Positions 16,989 to 24,228 of a DNA stretch of 28,228 nt are shown here, one piece after another. How positions within the stretch are numbered: position 1 is the stretch's first letter; every line of letters begins with the position of its first letter. Under the pieces are notes generated by a model. It was not told the DNA's origin, did not search any database, and saw only the letters and a program-made list of their open reading frames with translations. Position numbers and translations under genes: made by a program. Source of the stretch: a virus. The stretch covers positions 1-28,228 of IMG/VR virus record IMGVR_UViG_3300046009_003816; one strand, given 5' to 3'.

Positions 16989-17582
16989 ATGAAAGACACT
17001 ACAATTTTAAGAATAAAAGTTCCAAAAAAACTTTACGAATCGGTAAGTAAACAATTGATAAGGGAATCCGAAGACGAGCAGATGGTAAAAGTAACTCTTG
17101 ACGAGTATACTGGTAGTTCTTGGGAATACGATTTGGGTAAATGGACTGCAGACAATTGGCCGGCAATCGCAGACGCACTAAAGAGTACATCAACTGACCC
17201 AGGTCAAGCCATGGCAGATTTAGGAGGACAAGTAATGACATTAGCAACTGCTGGTACAGTGATGTTAAGCGCTGGTTTGGCTGTAGCAAAAGACAGCATA
17301 GTAGCCGCAGCTAAAAAAGTAAAAGAAAAACTCGCAAATAAAGAAGGCGCAGCTGTTCCCGCTATATCTGAAGGACTTGAAGAGGGAGACGATCTTTCTC
17401 AAATTCTTGCCAAAGTGCCAGAAGACATAAAATCAAAAGTGCAAGAAGCCAAACCAAAGCCAGAAGACAAAAAAGAATTGGTAAAAGAGTATGAAAGAAT
17501 TTACAAAATGATAGATGGACAATGTTATCGTGTCGACGACGAAGGAAACAAAGTAAAAGTAAATTCTAAGTACTGCAATTAA
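16989..17582 (+). CDS. Orphan protein between sheath and tube, with a hydrophobic segment
   Basis: A 197-aa protein starting 4 nt after the sheath stop. The N-terminus (MKDTTILRIKVPKKLYESVS) is helix-prone and charged. Residues about 74-100 form a hydrophobic, Ala/Gly-rich stretch (QVMTLATAGTVMLSAGLAVA) that could be a membrane or buried helix. A Lys/Glu-rich linker follows (KKVKEKLANKEG, EAKPKPEDKKELVKEYERIY). The last 20 residues hold two cysteines, C179 and C196, around YRVDDEGNKVKVNSKY. I do not recognise the family. The location between sheath and tube genes suggests a tail-assembly or virion role; the hydrophobic segment is odd for that. A membrane-acting role cannot be excluded. Confidence 0.65.
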   Translation: MKDTTILRIKVPKKLYESVSKQLIRESEDEQMVKVTLDEYTGSSWEYDLGKWTADNWPAIADALKSTSTDPGQAMADLGGQVMTLATAGTVMLSAGLAVAKDSIVAAAKKVKEKLANKEGAAVPAISEGLEEGDDLSQILAKVPEDIKSKVQEAKPKPEDKKELVKEYERIYKMIDGQCYRVDDEGNKVKVNSKYCN

Positions 17583-17594
17583 TAGTTATACGTA

Positions 17595-17602
17595 TATTTA
17601 TA
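17595..17602 (+). promoter_or_regulatory. Candidate late-promoter element TATTTATA
   Basis: An exact match ending 22 nt before the tail tube ATG at 17625. It overlaps the end of a 10-bp palindrome, TATACGTATA, at 17587-17596. The leader after it is almost pure A with occasional G and C, with no Shine-Dalgarno. Confidence 0.5.
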
Positions 17603-17624
17603 AAAAGAAAAAACAAAACGAAAA

Positions 17625-18110
17625 ATGCCAATACTTTCTCCAAACGAAATAATGTTTACCGCTTTCGAACCGATGTTACAGCATCGTTTCATATTTTACA
17701 TAGACGGTATTCCTGCCTATATGATTAAAAAGGCAGACGCTCCAGGAGTATCATTTAATGAGATAAAGTTGGATCACATCAACGTATATCGTAAGATAAA
17801 AGGTAAAGCTGAGTGGAGGGACATCACTCTTGGGTTGTACAGTCCCATATCTCCTTCTGGCCAGCAGGCTGTGATGGAGTGGGTAAGACTTCACCACGAA
17901 TCAGTAACGGGCCGCGACGGGTACTCAGATTTTTATAAAAAGGACGTAAACTTGAACGTAGTTGGTCCGTTGGGCGACATAGCTAGTTCTTGGGTGATAA
18001 AAGGAGCTTTCATCAAGGAAGCAAATTTTGGAAACTACGACTTTTCTGCAGTAGAAGCGGTGGAAATCAGCATGACTCTTGGAATGGATTACTGTGAAAT
18101 TCTCTTTTGA
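17625..18110 (+). CDS. Tail tube protein (T4 gp19-like)
   Basis: A 161-aa protein of typical size for the gp19 family. It shows the family pattern: an N-terminal 'F.P.l.hRF.f.IDGIPAY' (FEPMLQHRFIFYIDGIPAYM), KADAPGVSF, then an 'RKIKGKAEWRDITLGLYSPI' strand pair, and HHESVTGRDGYSDFYKKDVN. The family's C-terminal end follows (WVIKGAFIKEANFGNYDFSA, then VEISMTLGMDYCEI). Hexameric rings stack to form the inner tube inside the sheath, through which DNA passes. The gene lies 42 nt after the orphan gene and has its own TATTTATA element, consistent with high late expression. A terminator-like hairpin follows it. Confidence 0.95.
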   Translation: MPILSPNEIMFTAFEPMLQHRFIFYIDGIPAYMIKKADAPGVSFNEIKLDHINVYRKIKGKAEWRDITLGLYSPISPSGQQAVMEWVRLHHESVTGRDGYSDFYKKDVNLNVVGPLGDIASSWVIKGAFIKEANFGNYDFSAVEAVEISMTLGMDYCEILF

Positions 18111-18154
18111 GCTATCATACTAACTAATTTACTGAACTAGATTATTAATTTAGT

Positions 18155-18190
18155 AAAACTCCCAATATTTATAGTAAAGGGAGTTTTTTT
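18155..18190 (+). terminator. Terminator-like hairpin overlapping the homing-endonuclease leader
   Basis: AAAACTCCC (18155-18163) pairs perfectly with GGGAGTTTT (18179-18187), with a 15-nt loop. The T-run extends to 18190, giving seven Ts, directly before the ATG at 18191. It has the form of an intrinsic terminator for tail tube transcripts. The right arm contains the only strong Shine-Dalgarno-like sequence nearby (AAAGGGAG), so the same stem would also block translation of the endonuclease on read-through mRNA. Confidence 0.7.
18166..18173 (+). promoter_or_regulatory. Candidate late-promoter element TATTTATA inside the hairpin loop
   Basis: An exact match lying wholly in the loop between the two hairpin arms, ending 17 nt before the endonuclease ATG. 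A transcript starting just downstream would lack the left arm, so the ribosome-binding site would be free. Confidence 0.55.
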
Positions 18191-18931
18191 ATGCTAAGTA
18201 CTTATTTTAAATTAATTAGAAAAGCGATATCACAAAATAGACAAAAGGGCGATGGAGGTTATTACGAATCTCATCACATAATTCCAAAATCTTTCGATAA
18301 AAAAAGTAGCACAGTATTATTAACCCCGGAAGAGCACTATAGGGCGCACAAAATACTTGTAGAATGCTTCAAACATCATCCAATATATTGCCATAAAGTA
18401 TATTGGTCATTTCACAGAATGTCTTATGATGGTAAAAGAGTAATCTCTGAAATAGAATATAAGCAAGCGAGGGAAACTTTGATGTCTTTTTGGAAAAGAA
18501 AAAAATCAGAAACTCACAAAAAAAATATAGGATCAAAGCATAAGGGCAAAAAGTGGATAATTAATCCAATAACTAAAGATATTAGACAAATTGATGCTAA
18601 AGATCTTCAAAAATACTTAAATGAGGGTTGGATAAACAGCAACAAAAGTGTAGGCCAAAAAAGATCTGAAAGTACCAAGAAGAAAATATCAGAGAAAGCT
18701 AAAAATAGATCCAAAGAAGCTTATAAAAATATAGGATCTCTTGGAAAAGTAGTTTGCGAAAATTTAAAAGATGGTACTGTACACGAAGCAGCTTCAGCTA
18801 CTGAATTGGCCAAAAAATTAAACATGCATTATTCATTTATTCATGATTACTTAAATAGAGGAATAAAAAGAAGAGGGGGTAGTAAGTATTACGAATTCTT
18901 AAATACGCATAAAATTTATTACAAAATTTAA
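18191..18931 (+). CDS. Free-standing HNH homing endonuclease with NUMOD DNA-binding repeats
   Basis: A 246-aa protein. The HNH core is residues 26-54: E-S-HH-I-I-P-K at 26-33, then LLTPEEHYRAH at 43-53. The central Asn expected before 'V.LT' is Ser40. Two NUMOD3-type segments follow (SETHKKNIGSKHKGKKW near 106-122, SESTKKKISEKAKNRS near 159-174). Residues 190-236 form a NUMOD1-like helix-turn-helix (HEAASATELAKKLNMHYSFI, then GGSKYYEF). These enzymes cut DNA of related phages lacking the gene, so the gene is copied in by repair. It interrupts the tail genes between tube and gp26-like genes, is Lys-rich, and has compositional drift from its neighbours. Control appears to be by the leader hairpin. 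No intron was seen, so it is free-standing. Confidence 0.9.
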   Translation: MLSTYFKLIRKAISQNRQKGDGGYYESHHIIPKSFDKKSSTVLLTPEEHYRAHKILVECFKHHPIYCHKVYWSFHRMSYDGKRVISEIEYKQARETLMSFWKRKKSETHKKNIGSKHKGKKWIINPITKDIRQIDAKDLQKYLNEGWINSNKSVGQKRSESTKKKISEKAKNRSKEAYKNIGSLGKVVCENLKDGTVHEAASATELAKKLNMHYSFIHDYLNRGIKRRGGSKYYEFLNTHKIYYKI

Positions 18932-18939
18932 AATATACA

Positions 18940-18947
18940 TATTTATA
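18940..18947 (+). promoter_or_regulatory. Candidate late-promoter element TATTTATA
   Basis: An exact match in the 29-nt gap after the endonuclease, ending 13 nt before the ATG at 18961, the shortest spacing of the set. It would restore transcription of the baseplate genes downstream of the inserted endonuclease and its terminator. Confidence 0.5.
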
Positions 18948-18960
18948 GAAAACAGTTACA

Positions 18961-19725
18961 ATGTCAGATCAAAAATTTGTTACACCAACAGAAAACATAG
19001 AACTACCTTCAAAAGGTCTTCTGTACCCAAAATCTAATCCTTTGTCTTCAGGATTTGTCGAAATGAAATACATGTCCGCTAAAGAAGAAGACATCATCAC
19101 AAACGTGAATCTGCTTAAACAGGGCATCGCGATAGAGCGAATGTTAAAATCTCTTATTAAATCTCAAATAAAGTACGAGGATTTGCTCCTGGGTGATAGG
19201 AACATGCTGTTGATAGCCGCTAGAATATTAGCGTACGGACCAGAGTACTCGTTTAAGTACCCTCACCCAATCACTGGAGAATTTGAGGTGGTTAAAGTTG
19301 ACTTACAACAACTCAATCATAAGAAAGTAGATTACTCAGTATACAATGAAAACAACGAGTTCACTTTCGAGTTGCCGTACACAAAAAACGTAGTTACTTT
19401 TAAAATACTGACCGTAGAGGACGATAACAAGATAGAGCAAGAGATAAAATCTACGAAGAGGGTGTTAGGAGAAGACGCTATTGGTGAGTACACTACGAGA
19501 TTAAAGTACCAACTCACTTCAATAAATGGAGACAGATCTCAAGCTACGATAAGACAATACATAGATTCTGGTAACTTAATATCAAGGGACAGCGCACCGC
19601 TTAGAAAGTATATGCGAAGCGTAACTCCAGACTTGGATATGAACATTAACGCAACCTTCGCAGATGGATCCACTAAGTTGGTTAGCCTACCGATAGGCGC
19701 AGATTTCTTTTTCCCTCAAGATTAA
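18961..19725 (+). CDS. Baseplate protein, T4 gp26-like family
   Basis: A 254-aa protein. The pattern IELPSKGLLYPKSNP, then KYMSAKEEDIITN, LLKQGIAIERMLKSLIK, YEDLLLGDRNMLLIAARILA and YGPEYSFKY is that of the 'T4 bacteriophage base plate protein' family, in which gp26 is required for assembly of the baseplate hub. The middle (FELPYTKNVVTFKILTVEDD, then KSTKRVLG) and the end (LRKYMRSVTPDLDMN, GADFFFPQD) match its usual layout. The Cys pair often seen in the relatives after 'YG..Y' is absent here (YPHPITGEF). The gene has its own TATTTATA element, and its stop is 13 nt before the next ATG. Confidence 0.75.
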   Translation: MSDQKFVTPTENIELPSKGLLYPKSNPLSSGFVEMKYMSAKEEDIITNVNLLKQGIAIERMLKSLIKSQIKYEDLLLGDRNMLLIAARILAYGPEYSFKYPHPITGEFEVVKVDLQQLNHKKVDYSVYNENNEFTFELPYTKNVVTFKILTVEDDNKIEQEIKSTKRVLGEDAIGEYTTRLKYQLTSINGDRSQATIRQYIDSGNLISRDSAPLRKYMRSVTPDLDMNINATFADGSTKLVSLPIGADFFFPQD

Positions 19726-19738
19726 TTAAGATCGACGC

Positions 19739-20059
19739 ATGGACGACACTTACAAAAAAATAGTGCCCATGTTTCCCACTAAAGAATACAGGTCAGAATT
19801 CATGACCGAAGTGTTCGAATTGACCTACTACGGAGGTGGAGGATTCAATTATTCCGAAGTGTGGAACATGCCTGTACCTTATAGGAGGTTTAATCTAAAA
19901 AAGATACAAGAGCACTTAGAAAAGGTTAAAGAGGCCAGGGAGGAAGCTGCGGGTAAACAACAGTTGACCAACAAAACAGATATGTCTAAAATCAAAATAC
20001 CGGATCACATAGCAAAAAACGAAAAATCTCAACCTTACGTAAGTAAAGTAAAAAAGTAG
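19739..20059 (+). CDS. Small tail/baseplate assembly protein
   Basis: A 106-aa protein. It contains an aromatic core, YYGGGGFNYSEVWNMPVPYR, then a Lys/Glu-rich helix (LKKIQEHLEKVKEAREEAAG) and a basic disordered tail. I recall the 'GGFxYxxVxxMPVxxR' pattern from small proteins located just before tape measure genes in large phages. The placement, after the gp26-like gene and before the tape measure, fits a tail-assembly chaperone. A -1 or +1 fusion with the preceding gene is unlikely because an in-frame TAA at 19727-19729 closes this frame 10 nt before the ATG. The exact function is unknown. Confidence 0.65.
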   Translation: MDDTYKKIVPMFPTKEYRSEFMTEVFELTYYGGGGFNYSEVWNMPVPYRRFNLKKIQEHLEKVKEAREEAAGKQQLTNKTDMSKIKIPDHIAKNEKSQPYVSKVKK

Positions 20060-20067
20060 TCGGGTGA

Positions 20068-20075
20068 TATTTATG
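20068..20075 (+). promoter_or_regulatory. Candidate late-promoter element (TATTTATG, one mismatch)
   Basis: It lies in the 35-nt gap before the tape measure gene, ending 19 nt before the ATG at 20095. The leader lacks a Shine-Dalgarno. Confidence 0.45.
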
Positions 20076-20094
20076 TATAACAACTAATAGTATA

Positions 20095-22326
20095 ATGGCT
20101 AATCAACAAAATCCCGGCACTGGTCAAACACAGCAACAAACGACTGATGTTAGAGAGGCGTTAAAGAATATATTAAAATTACAAGGCGATTATAGGGATA
20201 TACTTAAAGAATCCATAAAGGATTTAAATAGTACATTAAAATCATACGATAAGATGGAAGCCAAATTAGCGACCATCAATAGATCTGCTATTAATACAAA
20301 AGAAGTTCAACAACAGATAAAAAAAGTAGAAGAAGATAGATATTTAAATACTAAAAAATTAGCTGATTTAGATAAATCGTTATCGGCAAATCAAAAACAA
20401 GCGAGTTCAAGTTATTTAAATGCATTAGAGCGCCGCAATTCTCTTGAGCAAGAAATGTTAAAAGCTCAAAAAAATGGAAATCAAGCGCTATTAACGCATA
20501 CTCAAAATATACTAAATAATTTAAATCAAAGAATAGAACGTGAAGAGGAGAGTCTTAACGTAGAACAACTTGCGTATGTTCAATCTTTACAGACTGATAA
20601 ACTAAATCAAGAGTTGTTAGATAAACAAAAACAACAATTAGAAATAGAAAAAAAGCTAAGATCTAATATTGGTTACACTGGAGCCACTTTCAAATTGTTC
20701 GCGGATAAACTTGGTTTAGGCAATCAGTATTACGAAGAGATGGTAGAAAGCGCTAGAAGATTAAACGATGAAGGAAAAAAACCAGGATTTTTAGATAAAT
20801 TGGGAGTTTTAGGAAAGGCAGCTGGTGGAGGAGTAATGGAAGCGCTAAGTGATCCGTTAACAGCAATACCAATAGCTGGGGTGGCTATAGCAGGGTTAGT
20901 TAAAGGCTTAGTATCTGCGTTTAATTACGTAGTCGATATTACTTCCGAGACCACAAAATTCGGTAGACAACTTGGATTGTCTAACTTAGAAGCAAGAAAA
21001 TTAAATACGGAATTCAACGTATATTCAGTTACTCAAGGTAGTATATTAGCTAATGCTAGAAGCATGTACGAATCCCAAATAGAATTGGGAAAAGCTTTGG
21101 GAGTTAACAATGTTTTGTCTAAAGAGATATTGGACACAAACATACAGTTAAAAGATATAGCGGGTTTAGACGAACAAGCGAGAGCTAGCATCGCAGAGTC
21201 GGCTACAATAACTGGAAAAAGCTCTAAAGATACTCTTAAGTCTGTTTTAGCTCAAGTTGAGGGATTAAAACAAGCGACTGGAGTTAGCTTAAACTATCAA
21301 GAGGTGTTGGGTGAAGCGAGCAAGCTTGGCGGATTTTTAGGTTTATCTTTTGCAAAATATCCCGCTCAGCTAGCAAAATCTTTAGTTACTGTAAAAGCCA
21401 TGGGAATGAATCTTAAAGAGTTAGATTCTATGGCAAGTTCTTTTTTAGATTTCGAATCAAGCATAAGTAAAGAATTCGAAGCACAATTGCTGACCGGTAG
21501 ATCCATAAACTTATCTAAAGCTAGAGAGCTATTTCTAAACAACGATTTGGCTGGAGCAGCTTCAGAAATAAATTCACAAGTGGGAAGTTCTGCAGACTTC
21601 ATGAAAATGAATAGAATACAAGCAGAATCTTTTGCTGAAGCTCTTGGAATGACAAGGGATCAAATGGGTGAAATGTTAAAGAGACAAGAGTTACTATCGA
21701 AGATAGGAGCCAAAGACACAGATAACGCTCAAAAGCAGTACCAATTAGCGCTTAAGAGATTCGGAACTCAAGAAGCGATGAACGAGGCTTTGGGTCAAGA
21801 AAACGTACAGCTTATGTTAAACGCAAGTAGTCAAGACAAAATAGCAGGATTAATGGATAAAATAAAATCGGCTTTCGCGGATTTCGTACAAAATTCACCA
21901 ATAGTGCCAATGATAGAGAGGATGATCGATTGGGTGTCAAAGCCAGGAAACATAATGAAAATAGTAGAAGCCATAAAAAATACGATGGCTACAGTGTTCG
22001 ATATAGTTGGAAACATAGCGGCCGCTATAATGAGTGCAGCTAACTTTTTTGGAGCGGGAATAGACGAAAACTTAATAAGATCCGCAAAGATGGGAGGTTC
22101 TGTGTTAAAATCGATAGATTTTGGTTCTATGGCCGGACAAGTCGGTTCTGCTAGCATAGGATCGAATGCGCAAACTCAAACTTCTACAACCGGAGGTAAC
22201 AACGCTATCGAAAAAACAAAATCTGCTATAGTCGTAGAAAATAACACTACGACATACTTAAATCTAGATAGTGCTAGAATAGCAACGGACGTGGGTACAG
22301 GAAAAATATCAAAAGCAATCCAATAG
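20095..22326 (+). CDS. Tail tape measure protein
   Basis: A 743-aa protein. Residues about 20-190 are a long coiled coil rich in Gln, Lys and Glu. Residues 255-281 are hydrophobic (AIPIAGVAIAGLVKGLVSAF), and a second hydrophobic helix lies near 630-655. Residues 450-530 (FESSISKEFEAQLLTGRSIN, LSKARELFLNNDLAGAASEI, then MNRIQAESFAEALGMTRDQM) resemble a conserved block in tape measure proteins of other large phages, as far as I recall. Tape measures span the tail lumen and set its length. At about 0.15 nm per residue this one predicts a tail of roughly 110 nm. The hydrophobic helices may act on the inner membrane during DNA entry. The position after the chaperone-like gene and before baseplate genes fits. 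The stop is 3 nt before the next ATG. Confidence 0.88.
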   Translation: MANQQNPGTGQTQQQTTDVREALKNILKLQGDYRDILKESIKDLNSTLKSYDKMEAKLATINRSAINTKEVQQQIKKVEEDRYLNTKKLADLDKSLSANQKQASSSYLNALERRNSLEQEMLKAQKNGNQALLTHTQNILNNLNQRIEREEESLNVEQLAYVQSLQTDKLNQELLDKQKQQLEIEKKLRSNIGYTGATFKLFADKLGLGNQYYEEMVESARRLNDEGKKPGFLDKLGVLGKAAGGGVMEALSDPLTAIPIAGVAIAGLVKGLVSAFNYVVDITSETTKFGRQLGLSNLEARKLNTEFNVYSVTQGSILANARSMYESQIELGKALGVNNVLSKEILDTNIQLKDIAGLDEQARASIAESATITGKSSKDTLKSVLAQVEGLKQATGVSLNYQEVLGEASKLGGFLGLSFAKYPAQLAKSLVTVKAMGMNLKELDSMASSFLDFESSISKEFEAQLLTGRSINLSKARELFLNNDLAGAASEINSQVGSSADFMKMNRIQAESFAEALGMTRDQMGEMLKRQELLSKIGAKDTDNAQKQYQLALKRFGTQEAMNEALGQENVQLMLNASSQDKIAGLMDKIKSAFADFVQNSPIVPMIERMIDWVSKPGNIMKIVEAIKNTMATVFDIVGNIAAAIMSAANFFGAGIDENLIRSAKMGGSVLKSIDFGSMAGQVGSASIGSNAQTQTSTTGGNNAIEKTKSAIVVENNTTTYLNLDSARIATDVGTGKISKAIQ

Positions 22327-22329
22327 CAA

Positions 22330-23916
22330 ATGCCACTAATAGACTTAAGAAGTAATCTAACTAACTTAAAATACGATCGAGATAGACTCGGAGGCGGATG
22401 GTCTGGGCAGCCCTTCGTCCAATTTGCAAACCCGTACTACACAGTTCAACCAAGATCTCAAAGAACTCTTAATGATCAGCTATTGTTTGGTGCTGACTGG
22501 CCAATGAGAGGAGGACAAACATTAAGTTTAGGAGCGCAAACTATCACCTCTAGGGGAGAATTGGACGTTTTTAGAATAAAACAATTCTTTAAGACTTCTC
22601 AAGGAAAAGTATTTCTAGATAAGCAAGTTGGTCTACAACTTTCTAATCCAAAGATGCAAACAGGAAAGGGACTCTCTTTGGGTGGAAGCACTATACTTCC
22701 AAACTTGTTAGAGAATACGCGAGTATATAATAGGGGTTTAAATTCATTGAGTCAAATAGGAGCAGCCGGCACCGGTGTACACTACCCAAGAGCAGGAACA
22801 GTTCCGTTAGATTACAACTCTAAATACTATTTCGATATTGTCAATCAAGAGAACGTAACGAATCAATATCAAAGCAATAGATTGTATTTGCTATATCAAT
22901 CTAAGATACTATTAAACAACACCAATTTGCCTTTGATGAATAGTATGGGAATATCTACGAATCCTCGTACTATGTTCAGTTATTTGGGTGGTCCTGGCTC
23001 TGTGTATGGATTAGGATCTACGCTTATTCGTAGGTACGAAGATACTACAAGACAATCCGCCACAAACGCAATGAATTACGCGCAACTGAGTCAACAAAGC
23101 GCAAGTTTAAACACGGATTTAAATTTTGACTTTAGAGAAAATCTTGAAAAGTATAGAGGCAGTAACATTTTATGGAATACTGAAAAATCGATACAAAAAC
23201 GATTGGGTGTAGGTAAACCAGGAACAAGAAATAAATCTAAAGACTACACAGTTACGATAGTAGACGCGGAAGATAGACTGAATAGACAATCTTTGTTTAC
23301 GATTAGCGAAATAGAAAATCCTTTTAGCAAAGACATAAGTGGAGTATTTAACAAAGACATTATAAAATTTGCGTTTGAAGCAATAAATAACGACGATCCA
23401 AACGAAGCTTCTGTAATAATGTTTAGGGCGTTCATATCGTCAGCGATAACTGATAATCACACGGCAAATTTAAATTCATTTAAGTACTTAGGAAGGGGAG
23501 AAAATTTTTACACGTATCAAGGTTTTGATAGATCGATTGGATTTTCTTTCATCGTAGCTGCTCAAAGCAGGCAAGACATGACACCTATGTACAAAAAATT
23601 AAATCACTTAGTGAGTCAAGTATATCCTGACTATAGTCACGGCTCAACCGCTCCATCAGGAGCAGGCAGCGTAATGAGAGCTCCGATAATTAAATTGACT
23701 CTTGGAGATTACATGTATAGAGTTCCTGGTTTTTTGGAAAACGTTAATTTGACTATACCACAAAACGTACCTTGGGAAATAAATTTAGAAGAAGATAAGG
23801 ATATGGGTCAACTACCTCAAGTGGTGGAAGTATCAGTGTCGTTTAAACCAATAATGAATATATTACCTAGAAAAGAAAACATAGGTCAATCAGTGCCTTT
23901 GATATACAATAAGTAA
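22330..23916 (+). CDS. Baseplate / tail-tube-proximal structural protein
   Basis: A 528-aa protein. The N-terminal region has GGGWSGQPFVQFANPYYTVQ followed by an arginine-glutamine-rich segment and FGADWPMRGG. The C-terminal half has KDIIKFAFEAINNDDPNEAS, VIMFRAFISSAITDNHTANL, YLGRGENFYTYQGFDRSIGF, KLNHLVSQVYPDYS, then APIIKLTLGDYMYRVPGFLE and VPWEINLEED. This C-terminal pattern recurs, to my memory, in proteins located between the tape measure and the gp53-like gene in large phages. The lone 'GDYMYRVPGFLENV...PWEI' motif resembles tube-fold proteins such as the tail-tube initiators (gp48/gp54), but that is inference. It is likely a baseplate or tube-cap protein. Its stop overlaps the next start codon (TAATG). 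Confidence 0.7.
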   Translation: MPLIDLRSNLTNLKYDRDRLGGGWSGQPFVQFANPYYTVQPRSQRTLNDQLLFGADWPMRGGQTLSLGAQTITSRGELDVFRIKQFFKTSQGKVFLDKQVGLQLSNPKMQTGKGLSLGGSTILPNLLENTRVYNRGLNSLSQIGAAGTGVHYPRAGTVPLDYNSKYYFDIVNQENVTNQYQSNRLYLLYQSKILLNNTNLPLMNSMGISTNPRTMFSYLGGPGSVYGLGSTLIRRYEDTTRQSATNAMNYAQLSQQSASLNTDLNFDFRENLEKYRGSNILWNTEKSIQKRLGVGKPGTRNKSKDYTVTIVDAEDRLNRQSLFTISEIENPFSKDISGVFNKDIIKFAFEAINNDDPNEASVIMFRAFISSAITDNHTANLNSFKYLGRGENFYTYQGFDRSIGFSFIVAAQSRQDMTPMYKKLNHLVSQVYPDYSHGSTAPSGAGSVMRAPIIKLTLGDYMYRVPGFLENVNLTIPQNVPWEINLEEDKDMGQLPQVVEVSVSFKPIMNILPRKENIGQSVPLIYNK

Positions 23917-24224
23917 TGAACTACAGATACCAAAACATACCCATAACAAGTAACTCTACAACTGGAGAAAAATACTATGTGAATTCGATATATCCCGATA
24001 TATCGATAACAGAAGATGACACGTATTTGATAACTACTATAGGAGACAGGTTAGATAACATGGCGTTGGATTTTTACGGAGATTCAAGCTTGTGGTGGAT
24101 AATAGCTTCTGCGAATAGTTTGCCTGGTGATTCTATATATCCTCCTCTCGGAGTTCAATTAAGGGTGCCAGGAGACATACAACAAATATTGAACCAATAC
24201 AGATTAATTAATACAGTAAGATAA
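23916..24224 (+). CDS. Baseplate wedge protein, gp53 / LysM-like
   Basis: A 102-aa protein overlapping the previous stop by one base. Residues 37-85 match the gp53/LysM pattern: YLITTIGDRLDNMALDFYGD, then SSLWWIIASANS, then PPLGVQLRVP. The features are the 'GD..D..A...YGD..LWW.IA.aN' core and a closing 'G..LR.P'. In T4, gp53 joins adjacent baseplate wedges. LysM-like domains in other phages sit near the tail-hub boundary. The order tape measure, structural protein, gp53-like and lysozyme-bearing hub is consistent with a baseplate operon. It lacks a signal peptide, so a cell-wall role is unlikely. Confidence 0.85.
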   Translation: MNYRYQNIPITSNSTTGEKYYVNSIYPDISITEDDTYLITTIGDRLDNMALDFYGDSSLWWIIASANSLPGDSIYPPLGVQLRVPGDIQQILNQYRLINTVR

Positions 24225-24228
24225 TGTT

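Noticed and set aside
18111-18960. Group I intron carrying the HNH gene
   Set aside because: The flanking tail tube and gp26-like genes are each complete and uninterrupted, and no intron core was recognised, so the endonuclease is free-standing.
19700-19745. Programmed frameshift joining the gp26-like gene with the small downstream gene, as in G/GT tail chaperones
   Set aside because: A TAA at 19727-19729 closes the downstream frame before its ATG, and no slippery heptamer is seen at the end of the first gene.
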